Source: an uncultured Pelagibacteraceae bacterium (GTDB lineage: Bacteria; Pseudomonadota; Alphaproteobacteria; Pelagibacterales; Pelagibacteraceae). From it: DNA of 36,174 nucleotides. The stretch is taken from contig CABZDW010000013.1 in the NCBI GenBank assembly GCA_902524545.1, positions 1 through 36,174 on the forward strand, written 5' to 3'. A program made the translations under genes and the position numbers. Under the pieces are notes generated by a model that was not told where the DNA came from, did not search any database, and was given only the letters and a program-made list of their open reading frames with translations. Of this stretch, positions 27,883 through 36,174 are shown in pieces. Numbering within the stretch: position 1 is the first letter of the stretch; each line of letters starts with the position of its first letter.

Positions 27883-28448
27883 ATTAATTTTTTTATAATT
27901 TCCTTTACTCTAATTCTAACAGAATTTTTCTTAAAATTATTATTTATTATAAATTCTGATTTTTTCTTTTTTAGATCAAGTGACAGTTGAATTTTTTTAA
28001 AATTATTAAATATTTTCATATTAAAATTTTCTCTTTTTTTAAGTCTTTTTAAAATTTCTGATTTATTAGATTTAACAAAAATTAATATATCATTTTTTTG
28101 ATTAATCTTATTCTCCAATAGAAGGGGTATGTCTAAAACTACGATTTTTTTATTCTTATTTTTTTTTAAAAAAATGCTCAATTTTTTTCTGACCTCATAA
28201 TGAACGATTTTAACAATCTTTTTTAGATTTTTCTTGTTAGATAAAATTGCATCAATAATTTCTTTTTTTTTTACAGGAAAAGAGTCAAAACATAATGGAA
28301 GTTCTTTTTTTAATTTTTTAAAAACTTTTTTGTTATTTTTATAAATTTTTGCAACTTCAAAATCAGCATTAAATACAGGAAAACCAAAACATTTGGCCAC
28401 ATAAGTTTTACCAGAACCTATGTCTCCTAAAATACCTATTCTTTTCAT
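27879..28448 (-). CDS. coaE: Dephospho-CoA kinase
   Basis: Last enzyme of CoA synthesis, 189 residues, phosphorylating dephospho-CoA with ATP. The P-loop GDIGSGKT is at 8-15, FNADFEVAKIY includes the substrate-binding D, and VLDIPLLLE is the conserved strand. The C-terminal half is very lysine rich. It has 4-bp overlaps on both sides. Confidence 0.94.
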   Translation of the reverse strand: MKRIGILGDIGSGKTYVAKCFGFPVFNADFEVAKIYKNNKKVFKKLKKELPLCFDSFPVKKKEIIDAILSNKKNLKKIVKIVHYEVRKKLSIFLKKNKNKKIVVLDIPLLLENKINQKNDILIFVKSNKSEILKRLKKRENFNMKIFNNFKKIQLSLDLKKKKSEFIINNNFKKNSVRIRVKEIIKKLI

Positions 28449-29239
28449 AAGTCTAAAAAATTCTCTAATTCTTCATTAATTTCAGGCTTTACCTTGTGCC
28501 ATAATCTAAATGCCTCAAAAGCCTGATAAATAAACATCATTTTACCATTAGAAACCTTGCAGCCCAAGCTTTTACCAGTCTTTAAAAAATTAGTCTCTTT
28601 TGGATTGTAAATAACATCGTAAAATAACTTTTCTTTATTTATATTTTTAAAATTCAAACCCATATCATCTTCTTTACTTAGACCCAAACTGGTAGCGTTA
28701 ATAATCATATCAAACTCTGGTTGATCCCCCCAATCTACTATGTTGATGTTTGAGAAGTTTTCCTTTAAGTTTTCAGCTTTCTGCTTTGTTCTATTGCTTA
28801 TTGTTATTTTCGAAACACCAAGTTTTTTTAAAGCATAAATTATGGAGGGCACTACACCTCCGGCCCCTAATATAAATATTGATTTGTCTTTTAAATGAAA
28901 TCGGGTTTTTTTTAAACTTAGTTCAAAACCTTTTATATCGGTGTTGTGACCTACTATCTTTTTATCCTTTATATATACAGTGTTAACAGATTCTGTTATC
29001 CTAGATTCTTCACTCAGGACATCCAAAAAAGAGATAATGTCTCTTTTAAAAGGAACAGTAACATTTATTCCGCTTAATTTATTATCTTTAATTTCTGAGA
29101 TAATTCCTTGAATTTCACTTTGGTTTATTTTTCTTTTACTATAACTTGCGTCAATATTATTTTTTTCAAACCAATAATTGTGTAATTTGGGTGAGAGTGA
29201 GTGTTCTATAGGATTTCCAATTACAAGATATTTTTTCAT
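28445..29239 (-). CDS. aroE: Shikimate dehydrogenase
   Basis: NADPH-dependent reduction of dehydroshikimate, 264 residues. The substrate site HSLSPKLHN, catalytic K65 in TVPFK and D101 in HNTD are present, and the nucleotide loop GAGGVVPSI and NRTKQKAE follow. The gene order maf-aroE-coaE-dnaQ is the usual one beside the alphaproteobacterial origin. Confidence 0.95.
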   Translation of the reverse strand: MKKYLVIGNPIEHSLSPKLHNYWFEKNNIDASYSKRKINQSEIQGIISEIKDNKLSGINVTVPFKRDIISFLDVLSEESRITESVNTVYIKDKKIVGHNTDIKGFELSLKKTRFHLKDKSIFILGAGGVVPSIIYALKKLGVSKITISNRTKQKAENLKENFSNINIVDWGDQPEFDMIINATSLGLSKEDDMGLNFKNINKEKLFYDVIYNPKETNFLKTGKSLGCKVSNGKMMFIYQAFEAFRLWHKVKPEINEELENFLDL

Positions 29240-29820
29240 TTATAATTACTTAAATATCTTTTAATTTTTTCAACTGGAAGCCCCATAATTGTATTTTCGT
29301 TTCCATCAATACTTGAAAATAAATTTTTTCCCTCTCCTTCAATTTGATAAACATTATAAGCATATAGCGCATCATCCGAAATTCTTGCTAAATAGTTTAT
29401 TAATTCATCGTCTCTCATTTTTTTCATTGTTAAAAGTGCTTTTTCTGTATGATTCCATATCATAGATCCGTTTTTAGATATACATGCTGAACTAATTAAA
29501 TGATGTTTTTTACCATTAAGTTTTTTTAAAATTTTTAAAGCCTCATCTCTATCATTGGGTTTTGATATAAGTTCTCCCTCTAGATCAATGACACTATCAG
29601 CACCTAAAACCAAAATATCACTATGCTTATGACTTACCTTATTGGCTTTCAACTCAGCTAAGTTTTTCGATATAATTTCTGGTGAAGCTTTCTTTTTTAG
29701 TAAATTTATCTTGACTGTATCTTCGTCAACATTGGATGGCTTAACTTCATTTAAAATATTGTGTTCATCAAGGATCTTTTTTCTAACCCTACTTTTGGAA
29801 GCTAGAATAATCTTAAGCAT
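29236..29820 (-). CDS. maf: Maf family nucleotide pyrophosphatase
   Basis: A 194-residue house-cleaning NTP pyrophosphatase. The opening LASKSRVRKKIL and LGADSVI (catalytic Asp) with the ISKPNDRDEALKIL segment are typical. Some residues after this are less standard than in MafA/B, such as ALLTMKKMRDDEL in place of TxVxFr. It overlaps ppsR by 8 bp. Confidence 0.92.
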   Translation of the reverse strand: MLKIILASKSRVRKKILDEHNILNEVKPSNVDEDTVKINLLKKKASPEIISKNLAELKANKVSHKHSDILVLGADSVIDLEGELISKPNDRDEALKILKKLNGKKHHLISSACISKNGSMIWNHTEKALLTMKKMRDDELINYLARISDDALYAYNVYQIEGEGKNLFSSIDGNENTIMGLPVEKIKRYLSNYK

Positions 29821-30637
29821 TTCCTTTATATATTTCGTATATTTTAATTATTGAAGCTGCAGTTTCTTCCACTGACTTTCTTGTTACATCGATGGATGGC
29901 CAACTATATTTTTTAAAGGTGTTTCTTGCCATGTTCACTTCTTTTTTAATTTGCTCTAAATCTGTATATAATTTATTTTTATTTTCCTTAAGAGAGTTCA
30001 TCCTATTTCTTCTAATTTCAACAAGTCTATCGGGTTCTGTATTTAATCCAACAATACATGAAATTTTAGGGTTTTTTTTTAAAATTTCTGGTAGAGAATT
30101 TTCATTTATAAGAGGTATATTGGATGTTTTAAAGCCTTTATTGGCTAAGAAAATTGCTGTTGGAGTTTTACTGGTTCTGCTAACCCCTAACAAAATTATA
30201 TCAGATTTTTTTATTTCCTTAACAAGATTACCGTCATCATGATTCATTGTAAATTGGATGGCCTCTATTCTCTTATAATACTCCTCATCAAGAGCATATT
30301 GACCGCTTGGTTGGTGTGATGCTTTTTGATTTAAAAGTTTTGAAAAACTTAATATCAGATCACCCAAAACCCCGAAGCATGGAATTTTCTTCGTATCACT
30401 ATTCCTAGCAAGATATTTAGCTAAATTACTATCAACGATTGAATATAAGATTATAGAATTTTTTTCTTTTTCTGCCTTTTCTAAAATTTTTAAAATTTGG
30501 TTTTCTGTTCTTGTAAAAGAGTAAGTATGTATCTTGTATTTTATGTTTTTAAATTGAGCTTTAATAGCTATAAAAATACGATCTAAGGTTTCACCAGTTG
30601 CATCTGATATAAGATAAATTTGATATATATTAATCAT
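29813..30637 (-). CDS. Pyruvate,phosphate dikinase/PEP synthase regulatory kinase-pyrophosphorylase
   Basis: A 274-residue DUF299 protein. In studied relatives it phosphorylates and dephosphorylates a threonine of PPDK or PEP synthase in response to ADP. The opening YLISDATGETLDRI, HDDG (133-136) and P-loop GVSRTSKT (151-158) are intact. It is the first gene left of the putative origin and is transcribed away from it, as in Caulobacter. Confidence 0.94.
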   Translation of the reverse strand: MINIYQIYLISDATGETLDRIFIAIKAQFKNIKYKIHTYSFTRTENQILKILEKAEKEKNSIILYSIVDSNLAKYLARNSDTKKIPCFGVLGDLILSFSKLLNQKASHQPSGQYALDEEYYKRIEAIQFTMNHDDGNLVKEIKKSDIILLGVSRTSKTPTAIFLANKGFKTSNIPLINENSLPEILKKNPKISCIVGLNTEPDRLVEIRRNRMNSLKENKNKLYTDLEQIKKEVNMARNTFKKYSWPSIDVTRKSVEETAASIIKIYEIYKGNA

Positions 30638-30645
30638 GTATAATA

Positions 30646-30654
30646 TGTGTATAA
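30646..30654 (-). promoter_or_regulatory. DnaA box (TTATACACA)
   Basis: TGTGTATAA on the plus strand reads TTATACACA on the minus strand, a perfect match to TTATNCACA, 9 bp before the ppsR start codon. Confidence 0.65.
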
Positions 30655-30836
30655 ATTTGTAATTTCTCTATCATATTAAACATTTTTCATATTTTTAAAT
30701 TTATGTTGTAAAACAATACTTTTATTAACATTATTAAACATGTTGAGATCTTAATTAACCATTTAATGTATTTAGTTAATAAGCTTCAATTTTACGTGTA
30801 TATTTATTAAAATTTAAGCTCTAAATGTTAACAAAC

Positions 30837-30845
30837 TGTTTATAA
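30837..30845 (-). promoter_or_regulatory. Weak DnaA-box-like site (TTATAAACA)
   Basis: TGTTTATAA, which reads TTATAAACA on the minus strand, differs from TTATNCACA at one position. In this AT-rich gap such a match can arise by chance. Confidence 0.35.
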
Positions 30846-30869
30846 AATGTTTAACAAATATAATCACCA

Positions 30870-30878
30870 TTATTCACA
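30870..30878 (+). promoter_or_regulatory. DnaA box (TTATTCACA)
   Basis: Perfect TTATNCACA match on the plus strand, 41 bp before the hemE ATG. Confidence 0.65.
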
Positions 30879-30919
30879 AAGTATACTAACATTACTACTA
30901 ATTATATTTAATTATTAAT

Positions 30920-31921
30920 ATGTCTCCAATTGAAGAAGTAATATTTAATAAAAAGAGTAATATTAATCCTATATGGATAATGAGACAAGCTGGAAGATAT
31001 TTACCGGAATTTAGAGAGATAAGGAAAGAAAATCCTGATTTTATTAAATTGTGTCTCAACACAAAATTATCAAGCGAGATTACTTTACAACCTTTAAAAA
31101 GATTTGACATGGATGCAGCAATAATTTTTTCTGATATTTTAATGTTACCATATGGTTTAGATCAAAACGTCGAGTTTAAAAAGAATATGGGTCCATTACT
31201 TGGTGATTTAGACTTAAAAAAAATTTCAAATATTGAAGAAATTGATTTTACAGAAAAGCTTTCTCCTATTTATGAATTAATTAAATTAATTAGCAATTCT
31301 CAATTTACTAAAAATAAAACTACTATAGGTTTTGTTGGAGCACCGTGGACTTTATTAGTTTATATGATAAATAAAAAGTCACCTAAGTTTAGCCTTAACG
31401 AAAATTTTTATGGTGATAAATATTTAATTGATAGAGTTTTTAAAATTCTAGATAAATTTTTAAAAATACATATTAAAAACCAAATTGATAGTGGTGCTCA
31501 GATAATTCAGATTTTTGATAGCTGGGCTGGTCTCTTAAAAGAAAAAGATTTATCACATTACATTTATGAACCGACCTTAAGTTTGGTTAACTATGTCAAA
31601 TCATTAAAAGTGCCTGTTATTTGTTTTCCACGAAGCATTAAAAATTATAAAGATTTTTGTGAAATTACTAAACCAGATGCGATTTGCATTGATTATGAGG
31701 TCGATCCAGTAAAAATTAGTAGAGAAATAAAAATTCCCGTCCAAGGTGGAATGGATCCAAAAGTTTTACTTTCTGATAAAGAAAATTTAAGAAAAGAAAC
31801 AATAAAATATTTAGACATATTTAAAGATCACCCATATATATTTAATTTAGGACACGGTGTTCTGCCAGAGACCGACCCTAACATGATGGATTATTTGGTT
31901 AAAACTGTGAAGGATTATTAA
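30920..31921 (+). CDS. hemE: Uroporphyrinogen decarboxylase
   Basis: Converts uroporphyrinogen III to coproporphyrinogen III, 333 residues, full length. The N-terminal WIMRQAGRYLPEF and the FSDILMLPYGLDQNVEF segment (with the conserved Asp), and HGVLPETDP near the end, are diagnostic. First gene right of the putative origin. It shares TAATG with hemH. Confidence 0.96.
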   Translation: MSPIEEVIFNKKSNINPIWIMRQAGRYLPEFREIRKENPDFIKLCLNTKLSSEITLQPLKRFDMDAAIIFSDILMLPYGLDQNVEFKKNMGPLLGDLDLKKISNIEEIDFTEKLSPIYELIKLISNSQFTKNKTTIGFVGAPWTLLVYMINKKSPKFSLNENFYGDKYLIDRVFKILDKFLKIHIKNQIDSGAQIIQIFDSWAGLLKEKDLSHYIYEPTLSLVNYVKSLKVPVICFPRSIKNYKDFCEITKPDAICIDYEVDPVKISREIKIPVQGGMDPKVLLSDKENLRKETIKYLDIFKDHPYIFNLGHGVLPETDPNMMDYLVKTVKDY

Positions 31922-32919
31922 TGGAAAACAAACCCGAACATCCAACTATTAATTTCGGAAAAACAGGAGTTTTGATAATCAATCTTGGAACTCCTGACTC
32001 AACGAATTGGTTTGATATAAGAAAATATCTAAAAGAATTTTTATCGGACAGAAGAGTTATTGAAGTCAACCCGATAATTTGGCAAGTTATACTAAATGTT
32101 TTTATATTAACCTTTCGTCCATCCAAAACAGCAAAAGCTTATAAAGAAATTTGGATGAAAGATAAAAACATTTCTCCTCTTTTGCACTATACTCAAAAGC
32201 AAGCAGAGAAACTTTCAAATTTAATGTCTGAAAAAAACTTAATTATAGATTATGCTATGAGATATGGAAATCCCAGCATAAGAAGTAAAATTACATCTCT
32301 TCATGAAATGGGTTGTGAAAATTTGATAATCCTTCCGCTTTATCCTCAATACGCTGCAGCAACTACCGCGACTGTTTGTGACGAAGTTTATAGAACTCTT
32401 ATGAAAATGAGATGGCAACCGTCATTAAAAATAGTACCACATTATGAATCTAATTCATTATACATAGGGGCGCTTGTAAATTCTTTAAACAAGAAAATTA
32501 AAGAGATTAATTGGAAACCAGACTTAATATTAGCTTCTTATCACGGAATTCCACAAAAGTATTTTGATAAAGGAGACCCTTACCATTGTTACTGCCACAA
32601 AACCACAAGATTAATATCAGAAAAGTTTAGTTCAATTGAAATTAAGACAACATTCCAGTCTAGATTTGGTCCAGAGAAATGGCTTCAACCTTACACAGAC
32701 AAAACTTTAGAAAGTTTACCCAAAGAAGGCAAAAAAAATGTTTTGGCTATATGTCCCGGATTTTCCTCGGATTGTGTCGAAACTTTAGAAGAAATCCAAA
32801 TTCAAGGAAAAGAAAGTTTTTTAGAGTCAGGCGGAGAAAATTTTGATATGGTGCCGTGTTTGAATGATAATGATGATCATATAATATTATTAAAATCTTT
32901 AATTCAAAATAACATTTAA
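31921..32919 (+). CDS. hemH: Ferrochelatase
   Basis: Inserts ferrous iron into protoporphyrin IX, 332 residues. LINLGTPDS at the start, the active-site His in SYHGIPQKYFDKGDPY, and the C-terminal PGFSSDCVETLEEI with the conserved Glu are visible. Together with hemE and hemJ it forms a heme operon. Confidence 0.96.
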   Translation: MENKPEHPTINFGKTGVLIINLGTPDSTNWFDIRKYLKEFLSDRRVIEVNPIIWQVILNVFILTFRPSKTAKAYKEIWMKDKNISPLLHYTQKQAEKLSNLMSEKNLIIDYAMRYGNPSIRSKITSLHEMGCENLIILPLYPQYAAATTATVCDEVYRTLMKMRWQPSLKIVPHYESNSLYIGALVNSLNKKIKEINWKPDLILASYHGIPQKYFDKGDPYHCYCHKTTRLISEKFSSIEIKTTFQSRFGPEKWLQPYTDKTLESLPKEGKKNVLAICPGFSSDCVETLEEIQIQGKESFLESGGENFDMVPCLNDNDDHIILLKSLIQNNI

Positions 32920-32922
32920 TTA

Positions 32923-33357
32923 ATGAACTCTTACTTGCTTTTTAAATCTTTACATTTAATATCTGTAATTTCTTGGATGGCTGGATTGTTATATCTTCCA
33001 AGAATTTTCGTTTACCATTCTCAAAACAATACCCAGCAAATCATATCAGATGTATTTAAGGTTATGGAAAGAAAACTTTTTTTTTATATCATGACCCCAG
33101 CCATGATATTGTCTTGGTTATTTGGCTTATTATTAATTCATGAAATAGGATTTGAACAACTTGGACAAGCCTGGATGATTTTAAAGTTGATATTTGTGGC
33201 TATATTAACAATTTACCATTTCTATCTTGGACGAATTTTAGGACAGTTTAAATTAGACCTTAATACGCATTCACATAAATTCTATCGATTTATAAATGAA
33301 ATACCCACATTATTGCTTATTTTAATCATATTTGTAGTGGTTTTTAAGCCCATCTAG
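32923..33357 (+). CDS. hemJ: Protoporphyrinogen IX oxidase HemJ
   Basis: A 144-residue membrane protein with four hydrophobic segments. KSLHLISVISWMAGLLYLPR and FVYHSQ are the HemJ signature, with conserved histidines at about 11 and 31 likely to bind heme. HemJ replaces HemG/HemY in many alphaproteobacteria and needs no quinone-binding partner in the sequence. It begins 3 bp after hemH, so the three heme genes are one operon. Confidence 0.92.
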   Translation: MNSYLLFKSLHLISVISWMAGLLYLPRIFVYHSQNNTQQIISDVFKVMERKLFFYIMTPAMILSWLFGLLLIHEIGFEQLGQAWMILKLIFVAILTIYHFYLGRILGQFKLDLNTHSHKFYRFINEIPTLLLILIIFVVVFKPI

Positions 33358-33368
33358 GGTTGAATATT

Positions 33369-33413
33369 TGCTAATAGCATATATATTCTAACCATTATTA
33401 AGCTCTTAATAAT
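33369..33413 (+). promoter_or_regulatory. Two inverted repeats in the rho leader
   Basis: TGCTA-A-TAGCA (33369-33379) and ATTATTAAG-CT-CTTAATAAT (33394-33413) are both perfect. The second can form an 8-bp stem with a GCTC loop and ends 8 bp before the rho ATG. It could hide the ribosome site or bind a dimeric regulator. There is no T-run, so it is not a terminator. Confidence 0.5.
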
Positions 33414-33421
33414 CTTCAATC

Positions 33422-34690
33422 ATGAACATACAAGAATTAAAACTCAAATCATCTGAACAACTTATTACACAAGCAGAGGAGCTTGGTATTGAGAATGCAA
33501 GTACATTAAGAAAACAAGAAATTCTCTTTGCAATTCTTAAAAAGGTTGCAGAGAAAGAGGAAATTACTGGCGCCGGCGTTTTACAATTACTTCAGGATGG
33601 ATTTGGTTTTTTAAGAGCAATGGAGTCTAACTACCTTCCTGGTCCGGATGATATTTACGTCAGTCCAAGCCAAATAAGAAAATTCGGTCTAAGAACTGGA
33701 GACACAGTTGAAGGTCCTGTAAGAGCTCCGAAAGAAGGTGAAAGATATTTTGCTTTATTGCAAGTTAGTAAAATAAACTTTGAAGAACCTGATAAATCTA
33801 GACACAAAATTGCGTTCGATAACTTAACTCCTTTATACCCAGACAAACAATTGGTTATGGAAGTTGAGGTAACAAAACCAGATAAAAAACAAGATTTAAC
33901 ACCAAGGTTAATAGATCTTGTCAGCCCAATTGGAAAAGGTCAAAGATCAATAATTATCTCTCCTCCGAAAGCAGGAAAGACTATGATTTTACAAAGTATA
34001 GCAAACTCAATTGCTGAAAATTACCCAGAATGCTATCTGATTGTATTATTGATTGATGAACGTCCAGAAGAAGTGACAGATATGCAAAGAACTGTTAAAG
34101 GTGAGGTTATTAGTTCAACCTTTGATGAACCTGCACAAAGACACGTTGCTGTTGCTGAAATGGTAATCGAAAAGGCCAAAAGGCTAACCGAGCACAAAAA
34201 AGATGTTGTGATACTACTTGACTCAATTACAAGACTGGGTCGAGCCTATAATGCTGTTATACCAAGCTCGGGAAAGGTTTTAACTGGTGGTGTAGATGCT
34301 AACGCACTCCAAAGACCCAAAAGATTTTTTGGTGCCGCAAGAAACATAGAGGAAGGCGGATCTTTAACTATCATATCTACGGCCTTGATAGACACTGGAA
34401 GTAGGATGGATGAAGTAATTTTTGAGGAATTTAAGGGAACCGGAAATAGTGAAACGGTGTTAGATAGAAAAATTGCAGATAAAAGGATTTATCCTGCTAT
34501 TGATATAACAAAATCAGGAACTAGAAGAGAAGAATTGTTATTTGATAAAAATGATCTTCAAAAGATGAATGTTTTAAGAAGAATAATAGCCCCAATGGGA
34601 ACAATGGATGCAATTGAGTTTATTAGCTCTAAGTTAAAGGATACAAAAAACAACTCCGATTTCTTCAATTCAATGAACAAACCTAGCTAA
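33422..34690 (+). CDS. rho: Transcription termination factor Rho
   Basis: Hexameric RNA helicase that ends transcription, 422 residues. The N-terminal cold-shock-like RNA-binding domain shows DGFGFLR and [19 protein letters not shown]. The P-loop PPKAGKT is at 181-187, followed by [25 protein letters not shown] (Q-loop side) and the [21 protein letters not shown]-loop. No insert in the N-terminal region. Confidence 0.98.
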   Translation: MNIQELKLKSSEQLITQAEELGIENASTLRKQEILFAILKKVAEKEEITGAGVLQLLQDGFGFLRAMESNYLPGPDDIYVSPSQIRKFGLRTGDTVEGPVRAPKEGERYFALLQVSKINFEEPDKSRHKIAFDNLTPLYPDKQLVMEVEVTKPDKKQDLTPRLIDLVSPIGKGQRSIIISPPKAGKTMILQSIANSIAENYPECYLIVLLIDERPEEVTDMQRTVKGEVISSTFDEPAQRHVAVAEMVIEKAKRLTEHKKDVVILLDSITRLGRAYNAVIPSSGKVLTGGVDANALQRPKRFFGAARNIEEGGSLTIISTALIDTGSRMDEVIFEEFKGTGNSETVLDRKIADKRIYPAIDITKSGTRREELLFDKNDLQKMNVLRRIIAPMGTMDAIEFISSKLKDTKNNSDFFNSMNKPS

Positions 34691-34691
34691 T

Positions 34692-35535
34692 TTAAAGATA
34701 GCCAAGTTCTTTTAATTCACTATTAAGCTCAGTTTCTAACTCTTTTTGAATGTCTCTTGGTAGTGTATTTTGCCAAACATTGCTGGGGCCTTTGTTAAAG
34801 AATCTTACTTTTTCATTTTTTCCTTTAACGAAAACGTTCTCTGTAAAATTCCCATCATCTTCAATTTTTTTTTAATGCTTCGAAGGAGGTTGATTTTATA
34901 ATATTTTCTTTTTTGGTATCAGACACCTCTAAATCGATGAAATTTTTAAGAAATGCAATAATTTTATCAACCTCTTGATGTATATTTTTTACTAAGTCTT
35001 CGTATTTAATTATTAACAAATTTTCATTATCGTTCGTCCAAAACCTATAATGTTCTTTCCACGATCCAAGATATGTAATTACATTTCCACCTCTTAACTC
35101 AATTTCTTTACCAGGAGAAAGAATTTTTGATGTGAGAAGAAACTTTTTAGACTCTTCAATAGATTTACTAAAGTGGTTTGATATGGAGTCAATGAGATTT
35201 CTAGGATCTCTAACAATGTAAATCCTAGCTTGTGTGCATTCTTTATTAGTAAAAGGATAATTGTCAACTTTACAGTTTAAATGATGTGTTTTGAAAAATT
35301 TTATTTTATTATCTAAATTAATTCTATCTTGAGATGTAATCCAATGCTTTTTTATTTCGTGAATATTATTATAATCTTGTGTGAAGTACTCTAAAAACCG
35401 TCTTTGTGGATATTGGTCAATTTTTTTTATGCTGGAAAAATCAAATATTCCATCTTTTGTATAGACCAGAGATGAAATTATAGACCTGACCCATGTATTT
35501 CCACTCTTAGGATATGATGCTACCCAAATAATCAT
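34692..35535 (-). pseudogene. Sulfotransferase domain protein, frameshifted at an A9 tract
   Basis: Close relative of the sulfotransferase at 13552-14406. YPKSGNTWVRS (8-18), FFKTHH and RDPRNLIDS are intact, so the PAPS-binding residues are present. On the minus strand an A9 run (plus-strand T9 at 34865-34873) is followed by TTGA, stopping the frame at residue 224. With eight A's the frame continues as ALKKIEDDG…, through FFNKGPSNVWQN, which aligns with FFHLGPKNKWQN in the intact copy, to a TAA at 34692-34694. That gives about 280 residues versus 284. The gene is therefore one base from full length: a real mutation, a sequencing error, or a polymerase-slippage site. Confidence 0.88.
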
Positions 35536-35573
35536 AAAGGTTTATAATTATATAAAATAAAAAACCAAATTAT

Positions 35574-36174
35574 ATGACAATTTATGCATTATCTAGTGGA
35601 CCAGGCATTTCTGGCGTAGCTGTTGTGAGGATTTCAGGTCCAGATTCCTCAAATGTGTTAAAATCGCTAACTAAGCATGAATTGCCATCTCCGAGAGTGG
35701 CTACCCTTCGAAAAATAAACAATATCAACACTTCCGAGCTTATTGATGAGGGTCTAATTTTATGGTTTCCCGGCCCTCAGAGCTATACAGGTGAAGATAT
35801 GGTCGAAATACATATTCATGGCAGTAAAGCTGTCGTGGAAGCGCTTTTAAATACTCTCTCAAATGTAAAAAGTTGTCGGCTAGCAGACCCTGGCGAGTTT
35901 ACAAAGCTAGCTTTTCAAAATGGAAAAATAAGTTTGCTAAAAGCAGAGAGTATAGCTGATTTGATCTCGGCAGAGACGGAAATTCAAAGATTGCAAGCTG
36001 TAAAAATGATGAAAGGAAAATCTTCAGAAAAATTTAATAAGTTGAGAGAAAAATTATTGAAAATTTTGTCATTTGTTGAGGCAAAAATAGATTTTCCCGA
36101 TGAGGATTTGCCAGAAGAAAATTTAAAAAAAATCAAAGAGGACTCATTGAATGTCTTAAATGAGATTAAGAAAA
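35574..36174 (+). CDS. mnmE: tRNA modification GTPase MnmE (3' partial)
   Basis: The N-terminal 200 residues of MnmE (TrmE), which with MnmG modifies the wobble uridine of some tRNAs. TIYALSSGPGISGVAVVRIS starts the tetrahydrofolate-binding domain, and GPQSYTGEDMVEIHIHGS and DPGEFTKLAFQNGK follow. The G domain and C-terminal cysteine lie past the window edge. It diverges from the broken sulfotransferase across 38 bp. mnmE next to rho is usual near the alphaproteobacterial origin. Confidence 0.96.
   Translation, partial: MTIYALSSGPGISGVAVVRISGPDSSNVLKSLTKHELPSPRVATLRKINNINTSELIDEGLILWFPGPQSYTGEDMVEIHIHGSKAVVEALLNTLSNVKSCRLADPGEFTKLAFQNGKISLLKAESIADLISAETEIQRLQAVKMMKGKSSEKFNKLREKLLKILSFVEAKIDFPDEDLPEENLKKIKEDSLNVLNEIKK

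Larger units (their letters stand above)
30638..30919. other. oriC: Putative chromosomal replication origin (oriC)
   Basis: This is the longest gene-free gap in the window (282 bp), between ppsR and hemE. That is where the origin lies in Caulobacter and some other alphaproteobacteria. It is almost entirely A/T, has two perfect TTATNCACA DnaA boxes near its ends in opposite orientation, a one-mismatch box at 30837-30845, and a TGTTAACA palindrome at 30826-30833. The genes on each side face away from it, as expected for leading strands. It also must hold the ppsR and hemE promoters. Confidence 0.7.

Noticed and set aside
30720..30780. CtrA-type sites (TTAA-N7-TTAA) in the origin region
   Set aside because: Several TTAA pairs are present but with spacings of 4, 5, 8 or 9 rather than 7; in AT-rich DNA these are expected by chance.
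1..36174. CRISPR array, insertion sequence or prophage
   Set aside because: No regularly spaced repeats, transposase, integrase or phage structural genes were seen.

Overview
The window looks like a piece of a small, streamlined, very AT-rich alphaproteobacterial chromosome, most likely SAR11 (Pelagibacterales). The reasons are the base composition, the mostly tiny or overlapping gene junctions, long A/T homopolymers inside genes, and a gene order typical of the alphaproteobacterial replication origin. That order is secB / dnaQ-coaE-aroE-maf-ppsR, then a gap, then hemE-hemH-hemJ-rho and mnmE. The taxon is inferred from gene content and order; no marker gene was compared with a database.

Layout. 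Positions 1-8.5 kb hold a 5'-truncated membrane protein that fuses an OpgB-type phosphoglycerol transferase to a glycerophosphodiesterase-like domain. An EVE-domain protein and acetyl-CoA synthetase with an extremely basic N-terminal tail follow. Next come an unknown conserved-looking protein, a two-subunit sodium/carboxylate symporter (DUF4212 plus SSS) with strong ribosome sites and a clear terminator, and a YggT-like membrane protein. Positions 8.5-12.7 kb hold a damaged rpe, a heparinase II/III-like protein, purH and a pterin carbinolamine dehydratase. Positions 12.7-16.2 kb hold a methyltransferase, tRNA-Gly(GCC), a sulfotransferase, a Lon substrate-binding-domain protein and a UbiH-like monooxygenase. 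Positions 16.2-18.9 kb hold ftsK-lolA.

Positions 18.9-23.35 kb are a compact minus-strand histidine operon, hisB-hisH-(methyltransferase)-hisA-hisF-hisE-HIT-GNAT. It is divergent from hslVU at 23.44-25.3 kb. Then come smr and a Tim44-domain gene (minus) and fxsA-secB (plus). The minus-strand block dnaQ-coaE-aroE-maf-ppsR leads up to a 282-bp gap (30638-30919). This gap carries two perfect DnaA-box matches and is the best candidate for oriC. Genes near it point away from it on both sides. To its right lie hemE-hemH-hemJ, rho, a frameshifted sulfotransferase and the start of mnmE, which runs off the window.

How the genes fit together: acetate or a related carboxylate would be imported by the symporter and activated by Acs. 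His, Pur, AroE, CoaE and heme genes give core biosynthesis. HslVU, SecB, LolA and the Lon-domain protein handle proteins and the envelope. The most unusual points are the OpgB-phosphodiesterase fusion, the lysine-rich Acs tail, two genes (rpe and a sulfotransferase) broken at A9 tracts followed by TTGA, the predicted origin, an EF-hand-like loop in the symporter, and sulfotransferase genes in a lineage not expected to assimilate sulfate.
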